The translations under genes were made by a program, and so were the position numbers. Shown in pieces: positions 50,647 through 59,225 of a stretch of 64,000 bases of DNA. This DNA comes from Candidatus Omnitrophota bacterium (GTDB lineage Bacteria > Omnitrophota > Omnitrophia > Omnitrophales > Aquincolibacteriaceae), in the NCBI GenBank assembly GCA_016196565.1, contig JACPXK010000091.1, positions 1 through 64,000 on the forward strand, written 5' to 3'. Within the stretch, counting starts at the first letter, position 1. The number at the start of each line of letters is the position of its first letter. Under the pieces are notes generated by a model that worked only from the letters and a program-made list of their open reading frames with translations, did not search any database and had not been told where the DNA came from.

Positions 50647-53368
50647 AAAATATCACGACGAAAAATTAAAACCGCTTCGCCAGGAAGTCAAGTGGCTCGG
50701 AGAATGCCTGGGGCGTGTCTTGATCGATCAGGAAGGAAAGGCCTTCTTTGAACTGGTCGAATCCATACGCAAAATGGCGATCGAGCTCAGGCGCGAATAC
50801 AGTCATGAGCTTGAAAAAAAGATTCTGGAAAAAATCCAAAAACTGCCGCTTGAAGTCGTCACCAAAGTTATTCGCGCCTTTACGGTTTATTTTCAGCTGA
50901 CCAATCTCGCCGAAGAAAAACACCGGGTACGCCGCAAACGCGCCTATGAAAGCGAGGGAGGGTATCCCCAGCGCGGTTCCCTTGAGGAAATCGTTCATAT
51001 TCTTCGCGGCAGAAAAGTTTCTTTTTCTTCTTTCAAAAAAATTTTTTCCGAACTCTCGATCGAGCTCGTCCTGACGGCTCATCCTACCGAGGCCCAGCGC
51101 CGGTCTGTTCTGGAAAAAATCTTCGTGATCGAAAGGCTTCTTTTTGATCGTGAGTATCAGCTGCGGGTGCCGCGCGAGCGCGAAGAAATAGAAAAAAGAA
51201 TTTATGAAGAAATTACCCTTTTGTGGCAGACGGACGAATTAAGGCGCCGCACTCAAACCGTGCTGGACGAAGTGGACAACGGGCTTTTTTATCTGGATCA
51301 GGTTCTCTTCGAAGTTTTGCCGGCCACGCTTTTAAGATTCCGCGACCTGATGCAAAAAGAACATAGAAAACCAATTCCTTTTTCTCCTTTTCTTAAATTT
51401 TGTTCCTGGATCGGCGGCGACCGGGACGGCAATCCCTTCGTGACGCATAAGATTACGCTCGAAACCATACGCCGGCAAAAAGACACGGTTTTGAGAAAAT
51501 ACATTAACGCCTTGCAAGTGATGATTCAGGATTTCAGCCAGTCCATTCATTTGGTCGGCGCGTCCCCGAAATTACTTCATTCCATTGAAGAAGATGAAAA
51601 AGGCCTCCCGCGCTTTGCCGAAATGATTCAGGAAAAAAGCCGGCATGAACCTTATCGCAAGAAAATTTCTTTGATGCACCGGAAATTGATTAATACGCTG
51701 CGCTTAAATGCCCTGGAAGTCCAGCGGCGCACGGCCCCGGACGAAACGATTGAAACCCATTACCCTGATGCCGCAGCTTTCCGCGCGGACCTTGAACTTG
51801 TCATGGAGTCGCTCCGGAAAAATAGGGGCGATTATCTTTTAGGCCGTTTGGAATACATTCTGGCCGCGGTTGATTTATTCGGTTTTCACTTCGTAAAACT
51901 CGATGTGCGGGATAATTCCGCGGTGATTGAAGAAACAATCACCGAGATTCTGAAAATTTTGGGATGCGATAAGGATCTTGACCGTTTGATCCGCCAAGCC
52001 CCGCATGCGGAATTCGAGCATCTTGCGCTTTCGGAAAAATCCAAGGAAGTCATCGCCACCTTTAAGACCATCCGGGATGTCCGCTCGAAAGTCGATCCCG
52101 AAGCCATGGACCATTACATCCTCAGCATGACACGCGGCAAAGAAGACATCCTTTCCATTTTGTGGCTGGCGCTTGAAACCGGCAATCCGGATCTTGTGAT
52201 TGTTCCGCTTTTTGAAACCATCGAAGATTTGGAAAATTGCGCCCGTGTGATGGCAGAGCTTTATGAAGATCCTCTTTATGCCAAACACCTGGAAGGCCAG
52301 GGACGTTATCAGGAAATCATGCTGGGTTATTCCGATTCCAATAAAGACGGAGGATTTTTAACTTCCAATTGGTATCTTTACAAGGCCCAAAAAGCGCTGA
52401 CAGAAACCGCCAAACGGTACGGGATTAAGCAAAAACTTTTTCACGGCCGCGGCGGGACTATCGGCCGCGGGGGTGGTCCGACCAATCAAGCGATTTTGGC
52501 CCAGCCGCCGGGAACGGTGAATGGAAAGATTCGCATTACGGAGCAAGGGGAAGTGGTGGCTTCAAAATATGCCAGTCCTTGGATTGCCGAACGCAATCTC
52601 GAACTTGTCATTACGGCCGTGTTGGCAGCCACCGTGACGGACCGCACACCTTCAAAAAAAATACCGCATTGGGAAAAAATTATGGAAGAACTTTCAGGGG
52701 CCGCCTATGAAAGTTACCGGGCCTTGGTGTACCGGGAAAATGATTTTCTGGAATATTACACGCAGTCCACGCCGATTCATGAAATTTCGCGCCTTAACAT
52801 CGGATCGCGCCCCGCCAAACGCCGTGAGACTTTGAAACTCGAAGATTTACGGGCCATTCCCTGGGTGTTTAGCTGGATGCAGTCCCGCCAAACCGTGCCG
52901 GGATGGTTTGGTTTCGGCTCTGCGGTGAATTATCATGTGGAAAGAAATGCCATGACGGGGCTTTCTGATTTGCGCCAAATGTATCAGGAATGGCCTTTTT
53001 TCAGGACCATTGTGGATTTTATGCAAATGAGCATGCAAAAGGCCGACATGCACATTGCCCGTCATTATGCCGATTTGGTCAAAGACAAAAAACTTCGCGA
53101 AAAATATTTCTCGAAGGTGGTCAAAGAATTCGAAGATACGCAGCAGGCCATTCTGGCCATTACCCAGCAAAAAGATATTCTGGAAAATACTTATGTCCTG
53201 CAGCATTCAATCAAGCTTCGCAACCCTTATGTCGATCCCATCAGTTATGCGCAAGTCATTTTGCTTAAGGCCTTGCGCGATCAGCCTTCACGCCGCTTGG
53301 AAGAACTGGAACGCGCGGTTTTTTTATCCATCAACGGCGTGGCGCACGGCCTCAAAAATACCGGATAA
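50630..53368 (+). CDS. ppc: Phosphoenolpyruvate carboxylase
   Basis: The 912-residue protein has full length and its catalytic motifs: VLTAHPTEAQRRS (His near residue 149), GGDRDGNPFVT, YSDSNKDGGFLTSNW, FHGRGGTIGRGGGP, and the C-terminal INGVAHGLKNTG. It turns phosphoenolpyruvate and bicarbonate into oxaloacetate. ATG 50630 overlaps the Hsp70-like gene. It may be transcribed with the Fe-S genes upstream and lptF/G-like gene downstream. Confidence 0.96.
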   Translation: MLIKDKKYHDEKLKPLRQEVKWLGECLGRVLIDQEGKAFFELVESIRKMAIELRREYSHELEKKILEKIQKLPLEVVTKVIRAFTVYFQLTNLAEEKHRVRRKRAYESEGGYPQRGSLEEIVHILRGRKVSFSSFKKIFSELSIELVLTAHPTEAQRRSVLEKIFVIERLLFDREYQLRVPREREEIEKRIYEEITLLWQTDELRRRTQTVLDEVDNGLFYLDQVLFEVLPATLLRFRDLMQKEHRKPIPFSPFLKFCSWIGGDRDGNPFVTHKITLETIRRQKDTVLRKYINALQVMIQDFSQSIHLVGASPKLLHSIEEDEKGLPRFAEMIQEKSRHEPYRKKISLMHRKLINTLRLNALEVQRRTAPDETIETHYPDAAAFRADLELVMESLRKNRGDYLLGRLEYILAAVDLFGFHFVKLDVRDNSAVIEETITEILKILGCDKDLDRLIRQAPHAEFEHLALSEKSKEVIATFKTIRDVRSKVDPEAMDHYILSMTRGKEDILSILWLALETGNPDLVIVPLFETIEDLENCARVMAELYEDPLYAKHLEGQGRYQEIMLGYSDSNKDGGFLTSNWYLYKAQKALTETAKRYGIKQKLFHGRGGTIGRGGGPTNQAILAQPPGTVNGKIRITEQGEVVASKYASPWIAERNLELVITAVLAATVTDRTPSKKIPHWEKIMEELSGAAYESYRALVYRENDFLEYYTQSTPIHEISRLNIGSRPAKRRETLKLEDLRAIPWVFSWMQSRQTVPGWFGFGSAVNYHVERNAMTGLSDLRQMYQEWPFFRTIVDFMQMSMQKADMHIARHYADLVKDKKLREKYFSKVVKEFEDTQQAILAITQQKDILENTYVLQHSIKLRNPYVDPISYAQVILLKALRDQPSRRLEELERAVFLSINGVAHGLKNTG

Positions 53369-53371
53369 CAG

Positions 53372-54457
53372 ATGAAAATTTTACAGCGATATATTTTTAA
53401 AGAACTTTTTCTTCCTTTTGTGATTTGCCTCGTGACCCTCAACTTCATTTTTATGGCCGGTTATTTGGTGCGGGCGATTCATTTCATTATTGGACGGGGC
53501 GTGCCGATTTTTGACACGCTTTACGTTCTGGTTCTTGCCATGCCGGAAATGATCAGTTACACCGTTCCGACAAGTATCCTCACCACCATTTTGATTGTTT
53601 TCGGAAATCTTTCGCAAAACAACGAAATCCGCGCCGTGAAGGCCTCGGGGGTTCATCCTCTGATGCTTATGCTGCCGCCGCTTTTGATCGGTTTTGTCCT
53701 TTCTCTTAGTATGTTTCTTTTTAACGATCAAATCACAACCAATGCCGGATTTATTTTAAGAAAAACCACAAAACAAATGATGATCAAACACCCGCGCGCG
53801 TTGATCGAGCCCGGCCGTTTCGTCAAAATCAATGACAATATTATTTTTCTGACCAAACATCTTGACGGAAACAATATGCGGGACATCGTGGTTTATGAAA
53901 TCGAAGATTCTGAAAATCCGGTACGCACCATTTTGGCCGAACGCGGCGAGCTTATTTATGCTTCGGGCCAGTCGCAGATGAAGGTCCGGCTTTACAACGG
54001 CAGTGTTTCGGACGCCAAAGACAAAGGTGTACAGGCAATTCAATTTGAGACTTACGAATTTTCTATCTTGGGGCAATCCGATGTGAAGAACATGAGCAAA
54101 AAAACCCGGGAGTTGACGCTTGCCGAAATTCTTATCCGGCTAAGTAGCCACGCGGCTTTATCAAGCCAGGACCGGCGGGAATTAAGGGCGGCTTTTCATA
54201 ACCGTATTGCTTTTTCCTTCGGGGCTTTTATTTTTGCCTTTATCGGGATTCCGGTGGCCATGCTCGTGCGCCGCGGAGAAATTATCCTGAGTTTTGCCAT
54301 CTCGATGCTGATGGCCTGCCTTTATTATGTGTTTTTTGTAGGTGCAAAAACCATTGCACTGCAGGGAGGGCTTCCTCCTGCGCTGGCTTTTTGGCTGCCG
54401 AATTTTCTTCTTCTTGGTCTCGGTGCGTATTTATTCAAGCGTTCGCTTGCGTCTTAA
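53372..54457 (+). CDS. LptF/LptG family lipopolysaccharide export permease
   Basis: The 361-residue protein has three N-terminal membrane helices, a periplasmic domain (about residues 120-265, with IKHPRALIEPGRFVKINDNIIFL) and three C-terminal helices. It belongs to the YjgP/YjgQ family, which with LptB and LptC lifts lipopolysaccharide from the inner membrane. LptF or LptG cannot be told apart; no second permease or ATPase is nearby. It starts 3 bases after ppc and overlaps the convergent HAD gene by 4 nt. Confidence 0.9.
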   Translation: MKILQRYIFKELFLPFVICLVTLNFIFMAGYLVRAIHFIIGRGVPIFDTLYVLVLAMPEMISYTVPTSILTTILIVFGNLSQNNEIRAVKASGVHPLMLMLPPLLIGFVLSLSMFLFNDQITTNAGFILRKTTKQMMIKHPRALIEPGRFVKINDNIIFLTKHLDGNNMRDIVVYEIEDSENPVRTILAERGELIYASGQSQMKVRLYNGSVSDAKDKGVQAIQFETYEFSILGQSDVKNMSKKTRELTLAEILIRLSSHAALSSQDRRELRAAFHNRIAFSFGAFIFAFIGIPVAMLVRRGEIILSFAISMLMACLYYVFFVGAKTIALQGGLPPALAFWLPNFLLLGLGAYLFKRSLAS

Positions 54458-55410
54458 ACCCCTCGCAGAACGAGTTTGGCGAGATCGGCCGGTTTGCGGG
54501 CAATAAAATCCGGCTTCATTTTGTTGATTTCTTCCAGCGTTTCTTTCGGATTTGCCGTAAAACTCGGAAAACCCACGGAACAAATATTCACCGCAGATTT
54601 GGCCTGGCTTGCGGCAAGAATATCATCCGGAAGATCTCCCACATAAAGAAAACGTTTGCTCGCGCCCAGTTTTTTGGCGGTTTCGATCAAACAAAAAGGA
54701 TGGGGTTTGCGCAGCGATTGTTTCATCTCTTGTTCCGCTTTTTTGACTTCATCCATGGTGGTCATGGCATCGAAAAATTCCAAAACGCCGAAACGTTTGA
54801 GGGCATGCGCTGCTTCAAAATGAGACCGCCCCGTGGAGATGCCGAGTTTGACGCCGAGGCGTTTTAATTTTTCCAGGGTGGTTTTGCGGAAAATAAGTTT
54901 CTCGCGGTTCATGAGGCCGCGTTTTTGCCAGTAAATAGGGCTCCTTCTTTCCGTGGCCCGGAATAAATCCTTTCCCAGATAAACTTCCTGAAAGATGCGG
55001 GCGATTTTTTCGATTTTAATCGCCTGGGGCCGGCCGAGCAGGGCCGTGATGCCCGCCGCCCGAAGCGGCCGTTTGGTGATACGTTTGCAAAAGGCCGGAA
55101 GCGACATGACGCTTTTGAGATGGTCCATGGTTCTTTGTTTGACCGGAAGGGTGGTCAGATAAATGAGGAGGCCGTAACAACAATCCCAATCGTCATTGAA
55201 ACCTCCGAGCAATTTGAATTGATTGACGTCTTTTTCCGAGAGGAGAAGGGATTTGGCGCGTTTTCCGGGAAGAAAAAAGGGAACGGAATCCGAAGTCAGA
55301 TAAATTTCGATGGTCCAGCGAATGGCGTCCAGATAAGAATGCCGGGTATCGATTAACACATTGTCGATGTCGAAGATGACAGCGTCGAAGGCGGGGGGTT
55401 TTGGCTTCAT
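54454..55410 (-). CDS. HAD-superfamily hydrolase with long cap domain
   Basis: HAD motifs are FDIDNVLIDTR (motif 1), ISTGRS (motif 2), RKPHPFC (motif 3 Lys) and YVGDLPDDILAA (motif 4). The cap region between motifs 1 and 2 is about 170 residues long, longer than in most IA hydrolases. The total is 318 residues. It resembles the HAD-SF-IA-hyp1 group, but this is tentative. The substrate is unknown. It ends on the lptF/G-like gene's stop. Confidence 0.82.
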   Translation of the reverse strand: MKPKPPAFDAVIFDIDNVLIDTRHSYLDAIRWTIEIYLTSDSVPFFLPGKRAKSLLLSEKDVNQFKLLGGFNDDWDCCYGLLIYLTTLPVKQRTMDHLKSVMSLPAFCKRITKRPLRAAGITALLGRPQAIKIEKIARIFQEVYLGKDLFRATERRSPIYWQKRGLMNREKLIFRKTTLEKLKRLGVKLGISTGRSHFEAAHALKRFGVLEFFDAMTTMDEVKKAEQEMKQSLRKPHPFCLIETAKKLGASKRFLYVGDLPDDILAASQAKSAVNICSVGFPSFTANPKETLEEINKMKPDFIARKPADLAKLVLRGV

Positions 55411-55455
55411 AACGGTAGTTTAAGCGCGTGACTATTCGCTGTAAAGCCTCAATTT

Positions 55456-55483
55456 TTAGGTTTGCTCTTCATCTAGACGATAA
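55456..55483 (+). promoter_or_regulatory. Sigma-28-like promoter before the second diguanylate cyclase
   Basis: TTAGGTTT and GACGATAA are separated by 12 nt, close to the FliA consensus TAAAGTTT-N11-GCCGATAA. The GACGATAA box matches the one before the response regulator at 26928-26935. Confidence 0.35.
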
Positions 55484-55494
55484 ATGAGAGGCCT

Positions 55495-57246
55495 ATGTAC
55501 GATTACGATCAAGAAGTGAAAACACAAATTATTCAAAGCGTCTACAAGATCGCTATTCCTCTTCTTGTTTCCATCTATTTACTCTTTAACATCGTCGACC
55601 GTATTGTTGCCCCTCATTTGGCAAATCATTTTCTTTTAGTGCGTTTAAGTATTCTACCCATTGTTTTAATCGGCGTTCTTCTCCGCCATCAAAAATGGGT
55701 CGGCGATTGGCATATCGTCATGATTTGGATTTGCGGTTTAACGGGCTCTCTTCATCTGACGTATATGGCCTACCGAAGCGGCTTTGTCGCTCAATACTTA
55801 TATTTGCATAGTGTTAATTTGGTGGCCGCGACACTTCTTCTTCTCTTTCCGCTTCGGGGAAAACTGAATTGGCTGACCCTTGTCCTGGTTTATCTGCCGC
55901 CTTTTCTCCTTTTTCTTATGCTGATTAATTCAGGATTCGAACAACCGGACATCGCCATGCTGTCTTCGGTGATTGTCTTTTTGGGAATGATCCCGATTTT
56001 CGGATTCTCCGCCATGGAGATTGACCGGCTTCGTTACAAGGCCTTTCATCAGAAAATCCAGCTTGTTTTTCTTGCCACCACGGACATTTTGACCGGGCTT
56101 AAGCTGAGACGTTATTTCTTTAACCGTTTCATTCAGGAATTGTCCATCGCCTTCCGGAAAAATACGCCCCTTGTTTTAAGCGTGGCGATTCTCGACATTG
56201 ATTTTTTTAAAAGCATCAATGACCGTTACGGCCATGAGGTGGGGGACCAATGCATTAAACATGTCGCGGAAATTATCCGTAAGCGGATTCGGGTTTATGA
56301 CGTGGCCTGCCGTTTCGGGGGTGAAGAATTTATCGTCCTTTTCCCGGAAACTTCTTTAAAAGAGGTGGAAGGAGTTATTCAGTCTATTGTCGAGAGCGTG
56401 CGGAATACTCCGGTTTTGATGAAATCCGAAAAATTTTCCATGACGATCAGCGCCGGCATTTCGGGGACCGAGGTGGACATTCCTCTTCAAGCGAAAAAAT
56501 TTGAGGGGAAGGATTGGAAACTTTTGCTCATCAAACACATGATGCAGATTATCAAACAGGCTGACGACTTGCTCTATCAATCCAAAAAAAGCGGCAAAAA
56601 CCGTTTGTCCATCGGGCACAATGTGGAATTTTCGACAGAGATCAAGACCGAAGAAATAGAATCGCTCAAAGCCTATCTGACTTATTTCGACGAACCGCTT
56701 CTCCCCGCACAGGGTGATAAAAAAGAACCCGAACCGGTCCGGACCGAACCGGAGCTTAATTTTTATCCTAAGGATTATTTTTTCCGCCGCTGCGTGGAAA
56801 GTCTTTATCGCTGGACCCGCAATCCGGAATGGGCGGAGACTTTGGCGATTATCCGTTTTTCTTCGCCCCAGCAGGAAGAAATTCAAAGGGAAATTTTTCG
56901 CATGTTCCGTCTTTCAGACAGCGCGTGTGTTTTGGGCCCCGGACTCTACGCGGTGATTTTTTTCGGCATATCGTCCGCGGCTTTGCCTCAAATTGCCGCA
57001 CGTATTCGAAAAGTCATGGCCACAGCTTTAAAAATGGAAAAATTCGGGTTAAACATTGCGGCGGCCCCGCTTCAGTTTGAACCCCGTTCATTCAAATTGC
57101 CCCAAGAATTTCCTTCTTATGAGGAGCTCTCTCGGCGTGTCCTTGAGCTTTTTAATGCCCTCAAAAGCCACCGGTTTTCACCCGGAGAAGAAATTTATTA
57201 TCATGATCCCCTAAACAATCCCTCGCATTTCAAGGCGGCCGTTTAG
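55495..57246 (+). CDS. Diguanylate cyclase with a possible degenerate second GGDEF domain
   Basis: Five to six membrane helices fill the first 170 residues, similar in layout to the cyclase at 1590-2756. The GGDEF domain (about 195-360) is intact, with ILDIDFFKSINDRYGHEVGD and RFGGEEF, and a longer loop near residue 320. The C-terminal 180 residues have a degenerate sequence that could be a second GGDEF fold: LAIIRF, then SDSACVLGPGLYAVIFFG where VxRxGGDEF would be. Length is 583 residues. It should make cyclic di-GMP at the membrane. GAGAGG precedes the ATG. Confidence 0.88.
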   Translation: MYDYDQEVKTQIIQSVYKIAIPLLVSIYLLFNIVDRIVAPHLANHFLLVRLSILPIVLIGVLLRHQKWVGDWHIVMIWICGLTGSLHLTYMAYRSGFVAQYLYLHSVNLVAATLLLLFPLRGKLNWLTLVLVYLPPFLLFLMLINSGFEQPDIAMLSSVIVFLGMIPIFGFSAMEIDRLRYKAFHQKIQLVFLATTDILTGLKLRRYFFNRFIQELSIAFRKNTPLVLSVAILDIDFFKSINDRYGHEVGDQCIKHVAEIIRKRIRVYDVACRFGGEEFIVLFPETSLKEVEGVIQSIVESVRNTPVLMKSEKFSMTISAGISGTEVDIPLQAKKFEGKDWKLLLIKHMMQIIKQADDLLYQSKKSGKNRLSIGHNVEFSTEIKTEEIESLKAYLTYFDEPLLPAQGDKKEPEPVRTEPELNFYPKDYFFRRCVESLYRWTRNPEWAETLAIIRFSSPQQEEIQREIFRMFRLSDSACVLGPGLYAVIFFGISSAALPQIAARIRKVMATALKMEKFGLNIAAAPLQFEPRSFKLPQEFPSYEELSRRVLELFNALKSHRFSPGEEIYYHDPLNNPSHFKAAV

Positions 57247-57260
57247 CCTTTAGTTCCAAC

Positions 57261-57289
57261 TTCCCGTTTCTTGTTTCATCCGCTATAAT
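57261..57289 (+). promoter_or_regulatory. Promoter of ilvD
   Basis: TATAAT at 57284-57289 is perfect; the -35 candidate TTCCCG at 57261-57266 is weak. The spacer is 17 nt. Confidence 0.5.
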
Positions 57290-57313
57290 GACCCCCTTTT
57301 GGAGGAGAGCCAT

Positions 57314-58981
57314 ATGAAATTAAATAAACGCAGTGCGGCCATTACTGAAGGTCCGTCCCGGGCCCCGGCACGGGCCATGCTTAAAGCCATGGGGCTTTCC
57401 GATGAAGATATTCATAAGCCCATGATCGGGATTGCCAATACTTGGATTGAAACCATGCCGTGCAATTTTCATTTGCGCCGGCTTTCGGAAAAAGTCAAAG
57501 AAGGCGTCCGTGCGGCGGGCGGAACTCCGATTGAGTTTAATACGATCGCCATTTCGGACGGCATTACGATGGGAACCGAAGGCATGAAAATGTCGCTGGT
57601 CAGCCGCGAGGTGGTGGCGGATTCCATCGAACTTGTGGCGCGCGGCCATTTATTTGACGGCCTCGTGGCGATTTCCGGCTGTGACAAAACCATTCCGGGA
57701 ACCGTGATGGCCCTGGCCCGCGTCGATGTCCCATCGCTCATGATTTACGGCGGCTCCATTGCGCCGGGACATTTTGAAGGACGTGACGTGACCATTCAAG
57801 ATGTGTTCGAAGCCGTGGGACGTCATGCCGCAGGAAAAATGACTCAAGGCCAGCTCTGCGCGCTGGAAAGCGTGGCTTGTCCTAATTCCGGCGCTTGCGG
57901 GGGACAATTTACGGCCAATACGATGTCGACGGCCTTTGCTATTCTAGGTATTTCTCCGATTTGGATGAATGAAATTCCGGCCATGGATTCTAAAAAAGAT
58001 GAGGCCTGTGTGGATGCCGGAAAGCTTGTGATGGAACTTTTAAAAAAAGATTTGAAGCCTTCGAATATTATCAGCAAAAAATCCATTGAGAATGCGATCG
58101 CGGCCGTCGCCATGACCGGAGGTTCCACCAATGCGGTTTTGCATTTGCTGGCGCTCGCGCATGAAACCGGCATTAAACTTTCGATTGAGGATTTTGACCG
58201 GATTAGTTCGCGTACGCCGCTTTTGGGCGATTTGAAACCGGGCGGACGTTTTGTGGCCAGCGATTTGTACGAGGCGGGCGGATTCCGTCTCGTGGCCAAA
58301 CGGCTTCTCGATGCGGATTTGCTTCACCGCGATGTCATCACCGTGACCGGCAGAACGATTGGAGAAGAAGCCCAAGACGCTCTAGAAACTCATGGGCAAG
58401 AAGTGCTTCGTCCTCTTTTCAATCCTTTGAAACCGAGCGGAGGTCTTGTCATTTTGAAAGGCAATCTTGCTCCGGAAGGTTGTGTGCTGAAAGTTGCGGG
58501 CGAAAAACGGCTTAGCTTTGAAGGCCCTGCCAAAGTTTTCAACTGTGAAGAAGACGCTTTTGAAGCGGTGAAAAACCGCAAAATCAAAGCCGGCGATGTG
58601 GTGGTCATTCGTTATGAAGGGCCCAAAGGCGGACCGGGAATGCGCGAAATGCTCGGCGTGACGGCGGCGATCGTGGGTGAGGGGCTGGGGGATTCGGTGG
58701 CTCTTCTTACCGACGGACGTTTTTCCGGCGCCACTCACGGACTGATGGCCGGGCATGTGGCTCCCGAGGCTGCACACGGAGGTCCGATTGCCGCATTGAA
58801 AAATGGAGATTTAATCCGTTTTGATATTCCTAAAAGACGGCTGGATGTAAAATTATCTCAAGGGGAAATCAAAACCCGTCTGAAAAAATGGAAAGCCCCG
58901 AAACCTCGTTACAAAAACGGGGTCATGGCCAAATACGCGCGGCTGGTTTCTTCTTCCTCCAAAGGCGCGGTTACAAATTAA
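57314..58981 (+). CDS. ilvD: Dihydroxy-acid dehydratase
   Basis: The 555-residue protein shows the three cluster-binding cysteines (in [16 protein letters not shown] and [14 protein letters not shown]) and the late [23 protein letters not shown]. It makes 2-keto acids in the synthesis of branched-chain amino acids. GGAGGAGA lies before ATG 57314, which decides the start over TTG 57299. A palindromic repeat 7 bases after the stop codon probably terminates transcription before the tRNA gene. Confidence 0.96.
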   Translation: MKLNKRSAAITEGPSRAPARAMLKAMGLSDEDIHKPMIGIANTWIETMPCNFHLRRLSEKVKEGVRAAGGTPIEFNTIAISDGITMGTEGMKMSLVSREVVADSIELVARGHLFDGLVAISGCDKTIPGTVMALARVDVPSLMIYGGSIAPGHFEGRDVTIQDVFEAVGRHAAGKMTQGQLCALESVACPNSGACGGQFTANTMSTAFAILGISPIWMNEIPAMDSKKDEACVDAGKLVMELLKKDLKPSNIISKKSIENAIAAVAMTGGSTNAVLHLLALAHETGIKLSIEDFDRISSRTPLLGDLKPGGRFVASDLYEAGGFRLVAKRLLDADLLHRDVITVTGRTIGEEAQDALETHGQEVLRPLFNPLKPSGGLVILKGNLAPEGCVLKVAGEKRLSFEGPAKVFNCEEDAFEAVKNRKIKAGDVVVIRYEGPKGGPGMREMLGVTAAIVGEGLGDSVALLTDGRFSGATHGLMAGHVAPEAAHGGPIAALKNGDLIRFDIPKRRLDVKLSQGEIKTRLKKWKAPKPRYKNGVMAKYARLVSSSSKGAVTN

Positions 58982-58987
58982 AAAAAG

Positions 58988-59010
58988 CAAAAGGGGCCTG
59001 GCCCCTTTTG
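58988..59010. terminator. Palindromic repeat, terminator after ilvD
   Basis: CAAAAGGGGCC and GGCCCCTTTTG flank one base. It lies 7 bases after ilvD and 10 bases before the tRNA gene, with T runs on both strands. Confidence 0.85.
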
Positions 59011-59019
59011 AAATCATCT

Positions 59020-59092
59020 GGCGGCGTAGCTCAGTTGGTAGAGCAGAGGACTCATAAGCCTCGCGTCGGGGGTTCGATTCCCTCCGCCGCCA
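59020..59092 (+). tRNA. tRNA with CAT anticodon (Met, or Ile2)
   Basis: The cloverleaf is complete: acceptor GGCGGCG/CGCCGCC, D stem GCTC/GAGC, anticodon loop CTCATAA, T stem GGGGG/CCCTC with TTCGATT, and discriminator A at 59092. CCA is not encoded. The anticodon stem has an A-G mismatch next to the loop. CAT may serve Met elongation, or Ile after lysidine modification by TilS, whose gene lies 130 bases downstream. The mature sequence would be 73 nt plus CCA. Confidence 0.95.
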
Positions 59093-59177
59093 TTGCACCA
59101 ATGTGCAATGACCGCGCGGTGAAAGACTAAGGAAAGTCTTTCAACCGCGCAGCCATTTGAAAAACTGGAAGTTTTTC
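59091..59177 (+). other. Three consecutive hairpins between the tRNA and tilS
   Basis: Hairpin 1: CATTGCAC/GTGCAATG (59091-59110), perfect 8 bp, touching the tRNA's last two bases. Hairpin 2: GCGCGGT plus GAAAGACT pairs with AGTCTTTC plus ACCGCGC (59114-59150), about 15 bp with one bulge. Hairpin 3: GAAAAACT/AGTTTTTC (59159-59177), 8 bp. None is followed by a long T run. The row could be a structured leader of tilS or a processing signal for the tRNA. Confidence 0.65.
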
Positions 59178-59225
59178 TACGGCGTTTGCCATTGATCTGG
59201 TGATCATCATCCATAATCAATTCCT

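Noticed and set aside
5584..59010. The GGNNCC palindromes as ends of insertion sequences or a CRISPR array
   Set aside because: No transposase lies between copies, spacing is irregular over kilobases, and there are no regular spacers or cas genes.
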